Source: Narthecium ossifragum (Eukaryota > Streptophyta > Magnoliopsida > Dioscoreales > Nartheciaceae). Taken from it: a stretch of 64,000 bases of DNA. Position numbers and translations under genes: made by a program. The stretch spans positions 25,934,145 to 25,998,144 of the forward strand of contig OY986971.1 of NCBI GenBank assembly GCA_963920575.1, read 5' to 3'. A model generated the notes under the pieces. That model did no database searches, had not been told where the DNA came from, and saw only the letters and a list, made by a program, of their open reading frames with translations. Position 1 is the first letter of the stretch. The number at the start of each line of letters is the position of its first letter. Shown piece after piece: positions 11,070-22,148 of this stretch.

Positions 11070-12129
11070 GGCATCTTTTAGGGTTTTTGAGGGTCTTTCT
11101 TCTCTCTTGGAGAGGGAGAACAATTCCTTTCTTCTTTTTAACTTTTCTTTAGAGATCTTTGGGAGGAAATCCATGGCGGAAGAGCTTCATCAACCTTCAT
11201 CTATGGATCAAACCCTAAAGATGAGTAGTTAACTTTTTACCATGGGATTCTTATGATGTAACTAAGATTTCTATTAGGGATTTCTTAGATCTAGGGTTTG
11301 TATACACGTTTATTTGGCTTTTATGGATTGATTCTATTTTCCTATATCTTGGTGTCGATTTCTTGCTGGATGTATGGATTGTTCTTATTTGCACTTGATT
11401 CCGGAGCTTGTATATGCTAGGGCTTGGATTGGATTCATCCAAATAAGAGGATCATGCTAGTCCCATGATATCTCGGATGAAATCTTCTTTGTAATTAGGG
11501 ATTGTATAGTGCTAGTCCCACTATAGTAGTGCTAGTCCCACTACGTTCTATCCCTAATCCTTCGTACATCTTACCTTTGTAGATTTGGCCATCGAGATGC
11601 GAAGTCATCTCGATCGTACACCTAAATCCATATCCATGTTACTATTTGCGATGAATTCATCCTAATAAGAGGGTTCATTAGCAGTGAACGTAACTAATCA
11701 TTCGGTCACTGATAATTAGATAATTGTTCTTGCCAACAAGGAATCCTAAACATAACTTGTTGAGTGATAAGGAGAACTAGCCATTCACTTATCAATTATT
11801 AGGAGGACGCTCATCGTGTTCGCATGCCCTGATCTTAGGAAGACTTGGTAGAACCTTAGTTATTGATTAAGAACTCCATGGTATCTTTTATCGCATTTAT
11901 AAATCCTTTTGTATTAGTTTAATTTCAATTCTAAATCTTTTCTCAACTTATCGGTAGGAATACTTAGATTGAGTTTAGTAGTTTAATTACTTTCCTACGC
12001 ATTCCCTGTGGATTCGACTCGGAATCACTGCTATCTACCCCTAAAGTAGTTAGTTAGTAGTTTGATTATAAATTTGTAATTTTGAGTAGACTTATTAAGG
12101 AACGACACTTTTCAAGTCGTATCACATAT

Positions 12130-12752
12130 ATATGCTCTTTGGATCATTTGGAAGGAGAGGAACAAGGTCGTGTTCGAAGGGGAGGGTGATTTCGTTGGTG
12201 TGGTGATTAGGAGAGTTGACTGACGGGTGGAGGTCTTTGACCGTGTGTGAGGAAGAAGAGGTGGTGTAAGACATGCTTTGGTGGAAAGGGAGGACTGCAC
12301 TATACATGTTGATGCTTCATGACCTGTGCATGCATCGACGATTGGTGTTGTAGGGGGCAGTAGAGATGATGCACGATGGGCGGTTGGACATGTTGTGACG
12401 GCTGGTTCTGTACTAGAAGCTGAAATGCTTGCTGTCTTGGAGGCGGTTAGAGAAGGACGATGTCGAGGCATGACAAGATGTGTAGTAGAGATGAACTCAC
12501 GATGGGTGGTGGAGATACTGAACTCGTATTGTTTGATCAGAGGTTGTGTTTGGGTAATGTGTTATTTTTATATGTACCAAGATCATGTAATGTGAAAGTC
12601 AATGTAGTCACTTGGTCCTCTAGGGAGTCCTAATCTTGTTTGGATTGGTTCTGAGAGGGAGGCCACATCCCTCCGATTTCGGACTTGATGTAAGTGGAGT
12701 TCTTTCACTAATATATCCTATCGGCTCAACTCATAATAATAATAATAATATA
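12130..12752 (+). pseudogene. LINE fragment: RNase H-like end and 3' tail
   Basis: Contains ALWIIWKERNKVVFEG (the linker usual between zinc-binding and RNase H domains). An RNase H-like stretch around 12326-12530 includes EAEMLAVLEAVREG and VVEMNSRWVVEILNS. It ends in an (ATA)n tail. Several frame changes are present. Confidence 0.85.
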
Positions 12753-12885
12753 ATTCAATCCAAGGGTTGAGAGTCAACCCAACATAGACGGTGATTAAAC
12801 CTTATATATAGATGGTTATTATTGATCATTATAGTTATTTGGATTAAATTGTGCATGGGGCGCGGGGCCACACCTAGTCAATCTT
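12753..12885. other. Spacer between two tail-to-tail LINEs
   Basis: 133 bp hold the 3' duplication of the plus LINE (12753-12763) and one duplication of the minus LINE (12872-12885). Nothing else is recognised. Confidence 0.7.
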
Positions 12886-13065
12886 TTTTTTTTTTTGCTT
12901 AATTGAGCCAAAGAGGCTAGGTGATACTACATACCCAAGGTTCTACACATACATAGCCCCGCCGATTGCTCCAATCCGAGCTCGGCGAGCGAGATCATCT
13001 GCAACAACATTCGAAACCCGAGGAACATGGACAAATATGACTCCTCCAAGGCTAGCACTCAAACA

Positions 13066-13503
13066 CTAGATTTTCCGAAGCACCGGCTGCAGCTCTACTC
13101 TCCAAGCCTCTCTCCCATTGATGAAGTTGACAGAGTTCCTCGAATCTGACTCGATAATGACATTTTTAATTCCTCCCGCCACCGCCTCTACCAACCCTCT
13201 CCGAATCGCCAATAGTTCCGCCTCATCACAGCCGGTGGCTACAACACTTTCAGAGAGTGTCCATGTCGGGGTCTCGTCATCCAGCCAACAGGCTAGCCCA
13301 ATGCCTGCCACCGCCGAGCCATGTACCCAAGACCCGTCTGTTTGTATGACAGCACATGCCGGTCCTTGCCTCAGGTGGGTAATTTGGCCCTGGTCCTTGC
13401 CCCACCCCTTAGCAAGCCACCATTCCCCTGCCAACCTCCGGCATCTCCAAGCAAGTGATTCGGGTGAGCATCCGCCTTCTCTCCAAACAACCTCATTGCG
13501 GTT
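13066..13503 (-). pseudogene. LINE fragment: RNase H domain
   Basis: The stretch reads IQTDGSWVHGSAVAGIG, EAELLAIRRGLVEAV, then IIESDSRNSVNFING, the three acidic blocks (D, E, D) of plant LINE RNase H (RVT_3). It is the best preserved piece of the minus LINE. Confidence 0.88.
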
Positions 13504-13508
13504 CTTCC

Positions 13509-16013
13509 TGTCACACCCCGACCCAGAAAACCCATCCAGGACGGGGCGTGAGGGTCCTAACACTATTCATCATCAACCGGCGCAGTTCAAGCGGAAAGGA
13601 TAAACAATTTAATCAAAAGTAATCCAGAGGCTAAGCAGATTTAATCATAATATAACATCAATTCTTACAATTTCTGAGTTCCAAAATACAGATTTATACA
13701 ACATCCCAAAGGTTCTCCAAAAAGGGGTACAACAGTCATAACCTCCAACAAAACCTCAGGCGCCTCTGGATGTACTCGCGCCGCCAAAAGCCGAACCTGC
13801 TGGCTCCATTGATGAGAAACTGCCGCCTGCACCTGCAAACGCAGCCCGGGTAGGAATGAGCAAAAAGTCCAGTAGGGTTCTACTCTACGGCACACTGAAA
13901 GGAGGTAAACAACAACAGTGTCATTTCCCCGCCTAAATCTAAAGGATGCCACGGGGTCCCATAACCCCTATCGATTCCCCAAGTAATCCTACTCTTCTCA
14001 ACCGACCACGCTGGGAATACCGTCCAAACACGCTGGGAGGAAAACAAGAACCAGAACCAGTAGGAACACCCTTTACCCAGCAGGAAGCCACTGCCTGGGG
14101 ACACACGTCGGGGACATCGACAACCATCCTTAGCACTTGGCATTGGAGAGCCGACACGACCTCTAAACCTCAAGCATTACAATATTCCAGTCCGACTAAC
14201 GCAATCCTCAATCACCAAAGATTCAGATCAACAATCACACCCTAATCCTGACTACCCATCCACGGTCCTAAGGCTAGATCCGAGCTACCCGAGAGCCTCG
14301 GATCGGCGACCTAAAACATCGCCCACCTAACCTCAAATGCTTCTAATGCATATAATGCATGAGCTTAAGCAAACATCTACCCTAGATGTCTCTATATGTC
14401 ACATCAGCAGTTATAAGTTCCACAGATATACAATAGCCCTCGGCACTCGCCGGCAAGAGGCTAAGGTTCCACAGTTCCTCATTAGCTAGCACTCATAGCT
14501 AGCTAATGGTTTAGCAAATAACTAAGCATTTAATTTCTACCAAACATGTATTTTCCATCAAAACTTGAATTAAATGCAAGCATAACCATAAGTTTGCAAA
14601 AAGGGAGGGAACTCGGATCAAACATCAAACCCGATGAAAGTCCTTTGAAAACATAATGAAATCCACTTACAAGCTTCCCTATATGTTTAAGATTCAATCA
14701 AGATTGAAGGCCATTTAAGGAAAACCAGAAAACACTGTTCAAAAGGCCACGGACGATGCCACGGTCGATCCATGGATCGACCGTGAGGCCCACACGAAGA
14801 AAACCAAGGGCGACGGTCGATCCAACCATCGACCCTGAACAGCCCAAAACCAACCAGAGCCTGACGGTCGATGCGACGGTCGATCCGACGGTCGACCGTC
14901 AGGTAAATGGCGAAAAAGCTAAGGTCCCACGGTCGATCGATCCATCGACCCTGGGAACCCAAAATCTCAACAGAGCCCGACGGTCGATGCGACGGTCGAT
15001 CCGACGGTCGACCGTCAGGCCCAAAGCAAACATACTAAAGCTGGACGGTCGATACATTGATCGACCGTCGAGCCTGACGGTCGATGCACCGATCGACCGT
15101 CGAGCTCAAAACGCAGTATTCCGGAAATCCATTTTCTAAGATTCGAAGGATCAAAACATGTTAGAATACAATCAAACTTTGCAAGCAAGTGTATTTTGAA
15201 GTGAGGGATCTAATGATGCAAAGAAATCCATATTTGGACGGTTAAATCCCATTTTAGGTCGGAAAACCAAAACCGACGAAACTTCGACAATACGGAAAGC
15301 GAACCGTTACAATACCAGAATTTGCAAAGCAAGAATACAAGGAATGACCTACATTGCACACCAGGAACTACAAGCATTCTAACATGGCATTCACAGCACA
15401 ACCATAAACATCATAGCCTAGTAGAACCCGATCCAAGGATCGAGGTAGAAACACCTACCTTAAACGCAATCCCAGCTTCTCCACGCGTCCAGCCAACCTC
15501 GCCGCAAAGATCCGCTACTCAAGCTCAGTCCTCCAAGCTCTAGCCCAGCCGGAGGAGAAGGGGAGAAGGGAGAGGAAGAGGAGCCGTCGGTGGAGAAGAG
15601 AAGGAAGAACCAGCCAAGGAAGAGAAGAAGGGAAGGAGAGAAGAGAGGAGAAAAGAGAGGGGAGCGGGTAGGGGGTTGGAGCCAACTGCTCCAACCACCC
15701 TCCACTCACCAGGCCCTCTAATGGGCCGGATCCTCTAACGGGTCGAAAGCCCATTCGACCCGCTCACGAGCCCGAGCTGGGATCTTCCGATCCCAGGCCC
15801 ACCTAACCATCCTAAACAACCACATACAACAATCCAAGGCCGTGGGTGCAACGCGGGTGTGAAACCGACCACCAGGGGGCATATTTACCAAAATGCCCCT
15901 GGGGTCCAAACCGCCACACGATCGCCCGATCGTGCCCGACGCGGAACCAAACCAATAGGAAACCGGCTCTCGACCCACGTGGTCGAGCCAGGTCCGAGGG
16001 ACGGGCCCTCACA
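13509..16013. mobile_element. Solo LTR, ~2.5 kb, with TGTCACACCCCGACCC end
   Basis: It starts TGTCACACCCCGACCC and ends GGGCCCTCACA (TG...CA), with exact 5-bp duplications CTTCC at 13504-13508 and 16014-16018. Removing it joins the LINE frame from LWMLWK to KNRNEVVW. TGTCAC-CCCCG starts are seen in some plant Ty3/gypsy LTRs. A GACGGTCGAT-rich tandem region lies inside. No gag-pol is present, so I call it a solo LTR. Its orientation is not settled because no clear TATA box stands out. Confidence 0.87.
14755..15110. repeat. GACGGTCGAT array with ~116-bp higher-order unit in solo LTR 3
   Basis: The segment GACGGTCGATGCGACGG and its following palindromic part occur at about 14863 and 14979, giving a 116-bp period. 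More than ten further GACGGTCGAT / ATCGACCGTC words surround them in both orientations. It is strongly self-complementary and CpG-rich. Confidence 0.85.
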
Positions 16014-16018
16014 CTTCC

Positions 16019-17040
16019 AAAGCATCCAAAGCCCGTAGCCCACCAATGCCTTCACCCATCTTTTAGCCACATCAGCCGAAGATGACTCTGTTAATAACTG
16101 AAGCATACGATCTAAGGTCCATCCTTGTGAAACTATGTCATGCGAATGTAGAAGAGAGTTCCACAACCTAAATGCAAATGGGCATTCGCATAGTAGATGA
16201 CTAACAGATTCTATGCCGCCACACCCCATCGGGCAATCCCGGTCTTCAATAATTCCCCTGCGCCATAGGCAGTCCTTCGACGGCACACGTCCGTGCAGTA
16301 GCTTCCAAAGAAAATGACGGACCCTTGGCCCGGCAGGGGAGCTCCAAGTGTTAACCTAAACATGTTGCGGGAGTCTTGCAGCCCCTCCACATTCCTTTGT
16401 AACCAACCATAGGTATTTAGAGGTGGCATCTATCTTCCCTGTTTTGTTGAATACCCATCTTGCTTGGTCATGGCTGAGAATTGAGACAATCTGAACCTCC
16501 AAGACCTCCTGTATCATGTCAATATGGAACTCTTGTTGGAGCAGTTGTCTACACCAGCGCCCATCACACATCAAACTCCCAAGCTTAGAATTTTCCAAAC
16601 TCCCATCTACACAAACCAATGATGGGCGCTTGGAGAGCGGCCCCTCCCCAACCCACCATTCCTTAAGAGGATCAATGCGGCTGTCAGGAACTGGGGTGAA
16701 CTTCAAGCCCAAACGAATCTCCTCGGTGGCACGACATACTGCTTTCCAAAACACAGAGCATGGGCGTGACTTTGGTCGCGAGGGGTATATTCAGACCATC
16801 CATATTTATCCCTCGTTACGGCCTCCCAAGTAGAGCCTTGGACTTCTAGAAAAGATGCTGCCCTTCTCATGTGAAGAGCCCTCTGCCATCTAACTAGGTT
16901 GCGAATTCCCAAGCCTCCCAATTCTCTAGGCATGCACATCATCTCTCATTGTATCCTTGACATGGAACCAGCCTCCCTCCAAAGAAAGCAACGACATAAT
17001 GACTCAAATTTGCACAGTACAAAAGCCGGCACACAGGAAG
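16019..17040 (-). pseudogene. LINE fragment: RT C-terminus and zinc-binding region
   Basis: Carries the conserved PRELGGLGIRN motif of plant LINE reverse transcriptases and, downstream on the minus strand, the Cys/His zinc-binding block CPMGC...HLLCECPF. Truncated at its 5' end at 17040 by incomplete reverse transcription. Confidence 0.88.
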
Positions 17041-17348
17041 ACCTAGTCAATCTTATAGTAGCATGTGGATAAGTCTGTATCTAAGGATGAAAAGGTTTTC
17101 AATTCAAAGATGATGAAAAAAAACATGCCAAGGCACGGAACACGTACCAGTGACATCGTATGATCAGATCAGTATATGATATCCCTATTCATTTCCCTAT
17201 TATATAGGCATGTCATCAGGATTATGCAAAGCCCTGCAGGTCAGCCTTTTTAGGGCTATAGGTCTGTATCTTATTGGGCTTCTTATTGGGTTTGGCCCAA
17301 CAAGCATGAACTACTTATCCCACTAGCAGGTGGTGGCCACCGGTGGGA

Positions 17349-17376
17349 CACGTGTTCGTTCCTGTCCACCCACGTG
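17349..17376. promoter_or_regulatory. Two G-box (CACGTG) elements upstream of ABCF5-like gene
   Basis: CACGTG occurs at 17349-17354 (in ACACGTGT) and at 17371-17376 (in CCACGTGG), 22 bp apart start to start and about 300 bp before the candidate TATA. Paired G-boxes are bound by bZIP/bHLH factors for light or ABA response in plants. Function here is inferred from sequence alone. Confidence 0.5.
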
Positions 17377-17655
17377 GCAATAAACCAGTGGCTGACAAAC
17401 ACAACACGGATCCCTGGTGCACCACATAGCCACACGCTTCTCTAATGCCCTTATCCCCCTCCGTCCTACTTTTATCTCCACAAAAAAACCCCAAAAAAAA
17501 GTCCACTAAAAAAAGCCAAGTCACCCCCTCCTCTTTCCTAAAATCACAAAACTACCCCCTCCTTTGCGGACGTCTTATACTCTAACGTTGGACTCTGCTT
17601 GTAAAAGTATGAAATCCAAGGGGTATTCAAGATAAGTTGAGTAATTAAGTCCTAT

Positions 17656-17663
17656 TATATAAA
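17656..17663 (+). promoter_or_regulatory. Candidate TATA box of the ABCF5-like gene
   Basis: TATATAAA lies 207 bp upstream of the ATG at 17870, leaving room for a leader of about 180 bp. Confidence 0.6.
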
Positions 17664-17869
17664 GCAACAAAAGAAATAAAGGTTTTAATTTTCCCTCGCA
17701 ACGGTCGGGCTTCAGAGTTCGTCCACTCTCTCGTCTCCGAGAGCTCGAGAGGAGCTCCAAACCCCCCCATTTAGAAACCCTAGCCTTAATTTATAGGAAA
17801 GTTTTGCTTTTATAGACTTGGATTTTTCCGATTTTCTGAGATTTCCAGCGGCGGAATCCATCGCCGGAG

Positions 17870-20800
17870 ATGGATATCGCCGCCAAGCCACCCAGGTCGG
17901 TCGATCTCCGCTCCACCTTCATCTCCGGCTCCGCCCTCATCCATCCCCGCCCCACCTCCGCCTCCTATCGGTACTCGTTCCGGCGGCTTCACCTCTCTTT
18001 TAGCAAGACTGAGAGGTTGTCCCGGCTTCGGACGGTGAACCCTAGGGCCTCCGCTAGGGGGGTTCCAGGGGCGGTCGCCGTGGATACTGCCGTCACTGAT
18101 GCGGAGATCGCTTCGGATATAGAATCGCTTTTCTTGGAGTCCTCCACCGAGGTGGGGGCTAAGACACAGTCTAAGAAGAGGACGACCTCCGGGGCTTCGA
18201 GTGTGTCCTCGGGTGTCCGACTAGAGAACATCAGCAAAAGCTTCAAAGGCGTCACCTTGCTGAAGGACGTGAGCTGGGGCGTTAAAAAGGGGGAAAAAGT
18301 TGGCTTAGTTGGGGTTAATGGTGCCGGGAAAACTACACAGTTGAGGATAATTGCGGGTTTGGAGGAGCCGGACTCGGGGAATCTAGTGAAGGCGAAGGAG
18401 AACATGAAGATTGCTTTCTTGAGCCAAGAATTCGAGGTGTGTCCAAGCCGGACGGTGAAAGAAGAGTTTTTGAGCGCCTTGAAGGATGAGATGGAAATCT
18501 CAGAGAGGTTGGAAAAGGTGCAGAAGGCATTGGAGGGATCGGTTGAGGACTTGGGATTGATGGGGAGGTTGTTGGATGAGTTAGACTTATTGCAGAGGAG
18601 GGCGCAGGATGTGAATCTCGACCACGTGGATGTGAAGATTAGTAAGTTGATGCCGGAGCTGGGGTTCACACCGGAGGATTCGGATAGGTTGGTCGCATCA
18701 TTTAGTGGCGGGTGGCAGATGAGGATGTCTCTTGGAAAGATACTGCTTCAGGTATAGGTTCCTTAGAATTTATAGGAGTGGCTATTTAAGTTGGTAGAGT
18801 CTTGACTTGCTTTCAGCAAATAAGTTCATTTTGCTACATTTCAGTTTAGCAATGCTCATCATATTAGTTTTAGTGTGCCCCTGTCAACTACTTGGTGTGA
18901 AGGCATAGAGAAAATGGCAAATGAATTATGGATTATGCTCAACTTACATAAAACTTAACTTGGTACAAACGATTGATGACTCCTCTTCATCCTCGTATCC
19001 TGCCTGATCATGTATATGTTGCAATTGTTGCTGAGTGTTGTTAATTTAAATTAAGTTTCAATATTACAATTCGTCTTGCATTGCAGGAACCTGATTTGCT
19101 ACTTCTTGACGAGCCCACAAATCACCTTGATCTTGACACTATTGAGTGGCTAGAAGGGTATCTCAACAAGCAAGATGTTCCAATGGTTATCATATCACAT
19201 GACAGAGCTATTCTAGATCAGTTGTGCACGAAGATTGTGGAAACTGATATGGGAGTATCCAGAACATTTATGGGGAATTATTCTGAGTATGTTTTAGCAA
19301 AAGCGGCATGGGTTGAAGCTCAGAATGCTGCATGGGAGAAACAACAAAAGGAAATTGGTCACACAAAGGATCTAATTAACAGATTAGGAGCTGGAGCTAA
19401 TTCTGGACGTGCATCAAGTGAGGAAAAGGTACTTTCTTTTCTCAAATTTTTACACTAAATGACTTAAGAAACTGGAAAGAATCTGAATTTGTTATAGATA
19501 TGTTCTTTCCAGTGGTTCGGAGGCATGAATACTAGCACATGCATACTCCTATGTATGTCTTTTTCTTTGTTAGATGTTTTGTAGTTTTAATAATTGGTCC
19601 TCCTTGTAGAATAAAATGCAACAATATGCATTCTGAGAAGTGAAATTCAATTTATAGGATCTATACTCACATTTGACGGTGATAATGAGGTTTTTCCTTT
19701 AAATCATCCAGGTAGATCTAATCGTAACCCTTCCCCCAACCGCATTCTTCACTATAATGAATATTGTCTAGCACACGCTAGTGTCATGTAAAGTTACTCC
19801 ATAACCAATTAGTGTGGGCCACATGCAATAAATTAGTGTAGCTATGGAAGTTTTTTATCTCTGTATATTCACATGCATTTGCGTGGGCTGGCACTTTTGT
19901 TGGTTTCATTCTTGGGGTACATATAACTTTTTCCACTTTTTGTCTAGTTGTTCTGACCTTCCTGTAATGCGATTCTAATTTATTTACAAAGTACTGCAAG
20001 GCTGACCTACTTGTTAAATTACTGAAAATTTTGACTTTTGTTGCTCCATTGTCCAAAAATAAAAAGAAATTGGAAAAGCTGCAAGAAGAAGGGCAAGTTG
20101 AGAAACCTTTTCAAAGAAAGCAGTTAAAGATCAGATTTCCGGAGCGTGGAAGGAGTGGAAGAACTGTCTTGATGATGAAGAATGTTGAATTTGGATATGG
20201 AGATGAGGTTAGTAAAAATAGTATTCAGTATGCAAATCTTTTAATTTCCTGGCTTCCTTTGTTTTCCTTGTCTTGCAAAACACCAAGCTTATGAATTCTT
20301 TGTTGCAGGTTTTGTTTAACAAGGGAAACCTTTTAGTTGAAAGAGGTGAAAAGATTGCTATTATTGGTCCAAATGGATGTGGAAAGAGTGCTTTGCTGAA
20401 ACTGATTATGGGTTTAGAAAAGCCTAGGGGAGGTGAAGTTTCGCTAGGGGAGCATAACGTCTTGCCAAATTATTTTGAGCAGAACCAGGTACTTACAAAC
20501 TGCATGGTTGTAGTTATCTTTCCTAGTTTTGATCAAGGACACCCATACTATTAGTAGAACCATTTGTTGTAGTCTGGCATTAATTCAAGCCGTACAAATA
20601 AGTATGTCATAGTCACACCAGATTAAGCTAATCAATTCATTTAATAAGTCAACTTATGTCTGGGAACTTTTTGCTCTGAAGGGTTCATGTAGTATTTCAA
20701 TTTGAAATTTCATTATTCTAACTCAACGGTTTGATTGCTGCAGCATTAGTTCCTTTCAGCTTAATTTGTGCACTCCTTTGTCAGGCTGAAGCTCTTGATC

Positions 20801-22148
20801 TGAAAAAAACAGTTCTCCAGACAGTGGAAGAAGCCGCAGAGGACTGGAAGATTGATGACATAAAGGGTCTTCTGGGGCGTTGTAACTTCAAAGCAGACAT
20901 GCTTGACAGAAAGGTTTCTTTTTTGAGTGGCGGAGAAAAGGTATATAGTTTCGAAGAGTACTGCTTGGGTAACAACCATCCATGTCAGTTCATGTCACTT
21001 CTACTACGTGGCAAAATGTTGGATTCATGATGAAATCTTTCTGCTGCATCACATGCGATCTATATGCAGTAGAACTGTGATAAAGAATGAATGATAAATT
21101 CAAGAAAGCTGTTATGCCAGTATTAATCCATTGCAATTGCTTGGCTCAACATGAGCTGTGACAGTCATTTTAACTGCGTGATACTTTTGAATTTTTTGGC
21201 ATATGAAACCACAATCCCTGTTTCTCCTGTAGGCACGACTTGCTTTTTGCAAGTTCATGGTGACGCCATCTACGTTGCTTGTTCTGGATGAGCCAACTAA
21301 CCATTTAGATATACCAACAAAAGAGATGCTGGAGGTATATTTCCTTTAAATTCAATCGTTGCAAAGCTTATCATTGGAGCTTTTCTATTGACTCTTTTGT
21401 GTTTAAACAGGAAGCAATATCAGAGTACCAAGGCACTGTGATTACTGTTTCTCATGATCGTTACTTCATAAGACAAATTGTTAACCGGGTCATAGAGGTG
21501 AAGGATAAAGGATTGCAAGATTATTCAGGCGACTACAATGTAAGTTTCGTACCATTTCATTTAAACTTGCTCTGGAAGCTTCAAGTAGGTTGTGCATTTT
21601 GCCTCGTAGAGCTCTTGAATTCCTGAACTTATATCTCAGAGGTACTCTTTGAAGTAGGCCCTATTGCTTTGAGGAAAGGAATAGGTTGTGTTGAATCTGT
21701 AATTTATCTGTTGTTGCATACGTAATAAATGCAAGCTTTTAGTTAAACACACAAATCTATATTAGCAGTTGTACCTTTTTCTTCCTTTTTTTCACACTAC
21801 AACGAATGATGCAGTAAACCACAAATTGTTATTCTTTGTCTATTGACAGTATTATTTAGAAAAGAACATTGAGGCTAGAGAGAGAGAGCTTGAGCGCGAG
21901 GCTGAGCTCGAGGAAAAGGCTCCCAAAGTGAAGGCAAAATCGAAAATGTCCAAGGTACTTATTGCTACAAACACCAATTATCTGATCTTGAAAGCAGGAC
22001 AGTACTTCCTTGCTTTCTTTCATCTTGTGGTTTGACAAAATTTGCTGGACAGGAGGAGAAAGAAGCCAGGAAGAAACAGAAGGTGTTGGCCTTCCAGCAA
22101 ACAAAGGCGAAGTCGAAGGGCCTAAAGAACGCAAAGCGCTGGAAATGA
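17870..22148 (+). CDS. ABCF5: ABC transporter F family protein, plastid-targeted (ABCF5 type)
   Basis: Exons are 17870-18751, 19087-19428, 20067-20207, 20309-20488, 20785-20940, 21233-21334, 21411-21539, 21850-21954 and 22053-22148; all junctions are phase 0 and give 710 residues. The first ~60 residues are Ser/Arg-rich and low in acids, like a chloroplast transit peptide. Two ATPase domains follow: Walker A GVNGAGKT (148-155), signature SFSGGW, Walker B LLLLDEPTNHLD (298 on); then GPNGCGKS (475-482), signature SFLSGGEK, and LLVLDEPTNHLD (582 on). The end is a Lys/Glu-rich charged tail. There are no membrane segments. ABC-F proteins bind ribosomes and translation factors rather than transport; this group resembles bacterial EttA/Uup, so a plastid translation role is the inference. 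The exon 3 acceptor (AAATAAAAAG) is weak but keeps the conserved frame. Very close in length to Arabidopsis ABCF5. Confidence 0.93.

Larger units (their letters stand above)
10459..12124 (+). mobile_element. Solo LTR, 1666 bp, with a 19-bp inverted terminus
   Basis: The first 19 bases, TGATAAGACTTGAAAAGTG, are the inverse of the last 19 with a single mismatch, and exact CATAT duplications flank it (10454-10458 and 12125-12129). TATAAATA at 11062-11069 sets the plus orientation. The end contains CCCTGTGGATTCGACTCGG, a sequence type familiar from Ty3/gypsy LTR ends. Upstream of the TATA box lie several AGTCCGATCGATCGGACT-like palindromes. There is no internal domain, so it is a solo LTR inserted in the LINE. 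Confidence 0.9.
8512..12752 (+). mobile_element. 5'-truncated LINE, split by two solo LTRs
   Basis: A target duplication ATTCAATCCAA lies on both sides (8501-8511 and 12753-12763), and the 3' end is an (ATA)n tail, as in plant LINEs. After removing two insertions about 1.2 kb remains. Its broken frames read as the end of a LINE reverse transcriptase protein: a zinc-binding region (8540-8890, with VKQFLWKVLHAKLAINELL), its continuation ARITLLDRERLCFDCENE from 10249, an ALWIIWKERNKVVFEG segment near 12130, and an RNase H-like domain near 12326-12530. In-frame stops and a frameshift show that it is dead. Removing one LTR and one duplication restores reading from INELL* to QARITLLDR. Confidence 0.9.
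12886..17040 (-). mobile_element. 5'-truncated LINE on the minus strand, split by one solo LTR
   Basis: A 14-bp target duplication ACCTAGTCAATCTT flanks it exactly (12872-12885 and 17041-17054). The minus-strand 3' end is a poly(A) (T run on plus, about 12884-12896). Without the inserted LTR about 1.65 kb remains. From high to low coordinates it encodes the end of the reverse transcriptase (FLWREAGS..., MCMPRELGGLGIRNLVRW near 16930), a region with WWVGEGPLSKRPSLVCVDGS, a zinc-binding domain (CPMGCGGIESVSHLLCECPF near 16210-16140), then LWMLWK. After the LTR comes RNEVVWREGG and an RNase H domain (13090-13400). A stop at about 16950 and frame breaks make it a relic. Confidence 0.92.

Noticed and set aside
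13118..13603. Plus-strand open frame of 161 codons
   Set aside because: It is the shadow of the minus-strand LINE RNase H domain, which has the conserved residues.
14687..15139. Open frames on both strands with repeated RSIDPSTV / DRRIDR-like motifs
   Set aside because: By-products of the GACGGTCGAT palindrome array in a solo LTR.
17989..18669. Antisense open frame of 226 codons
   Set aside because: Shadow of the first exon of the ABCF5-like gene.
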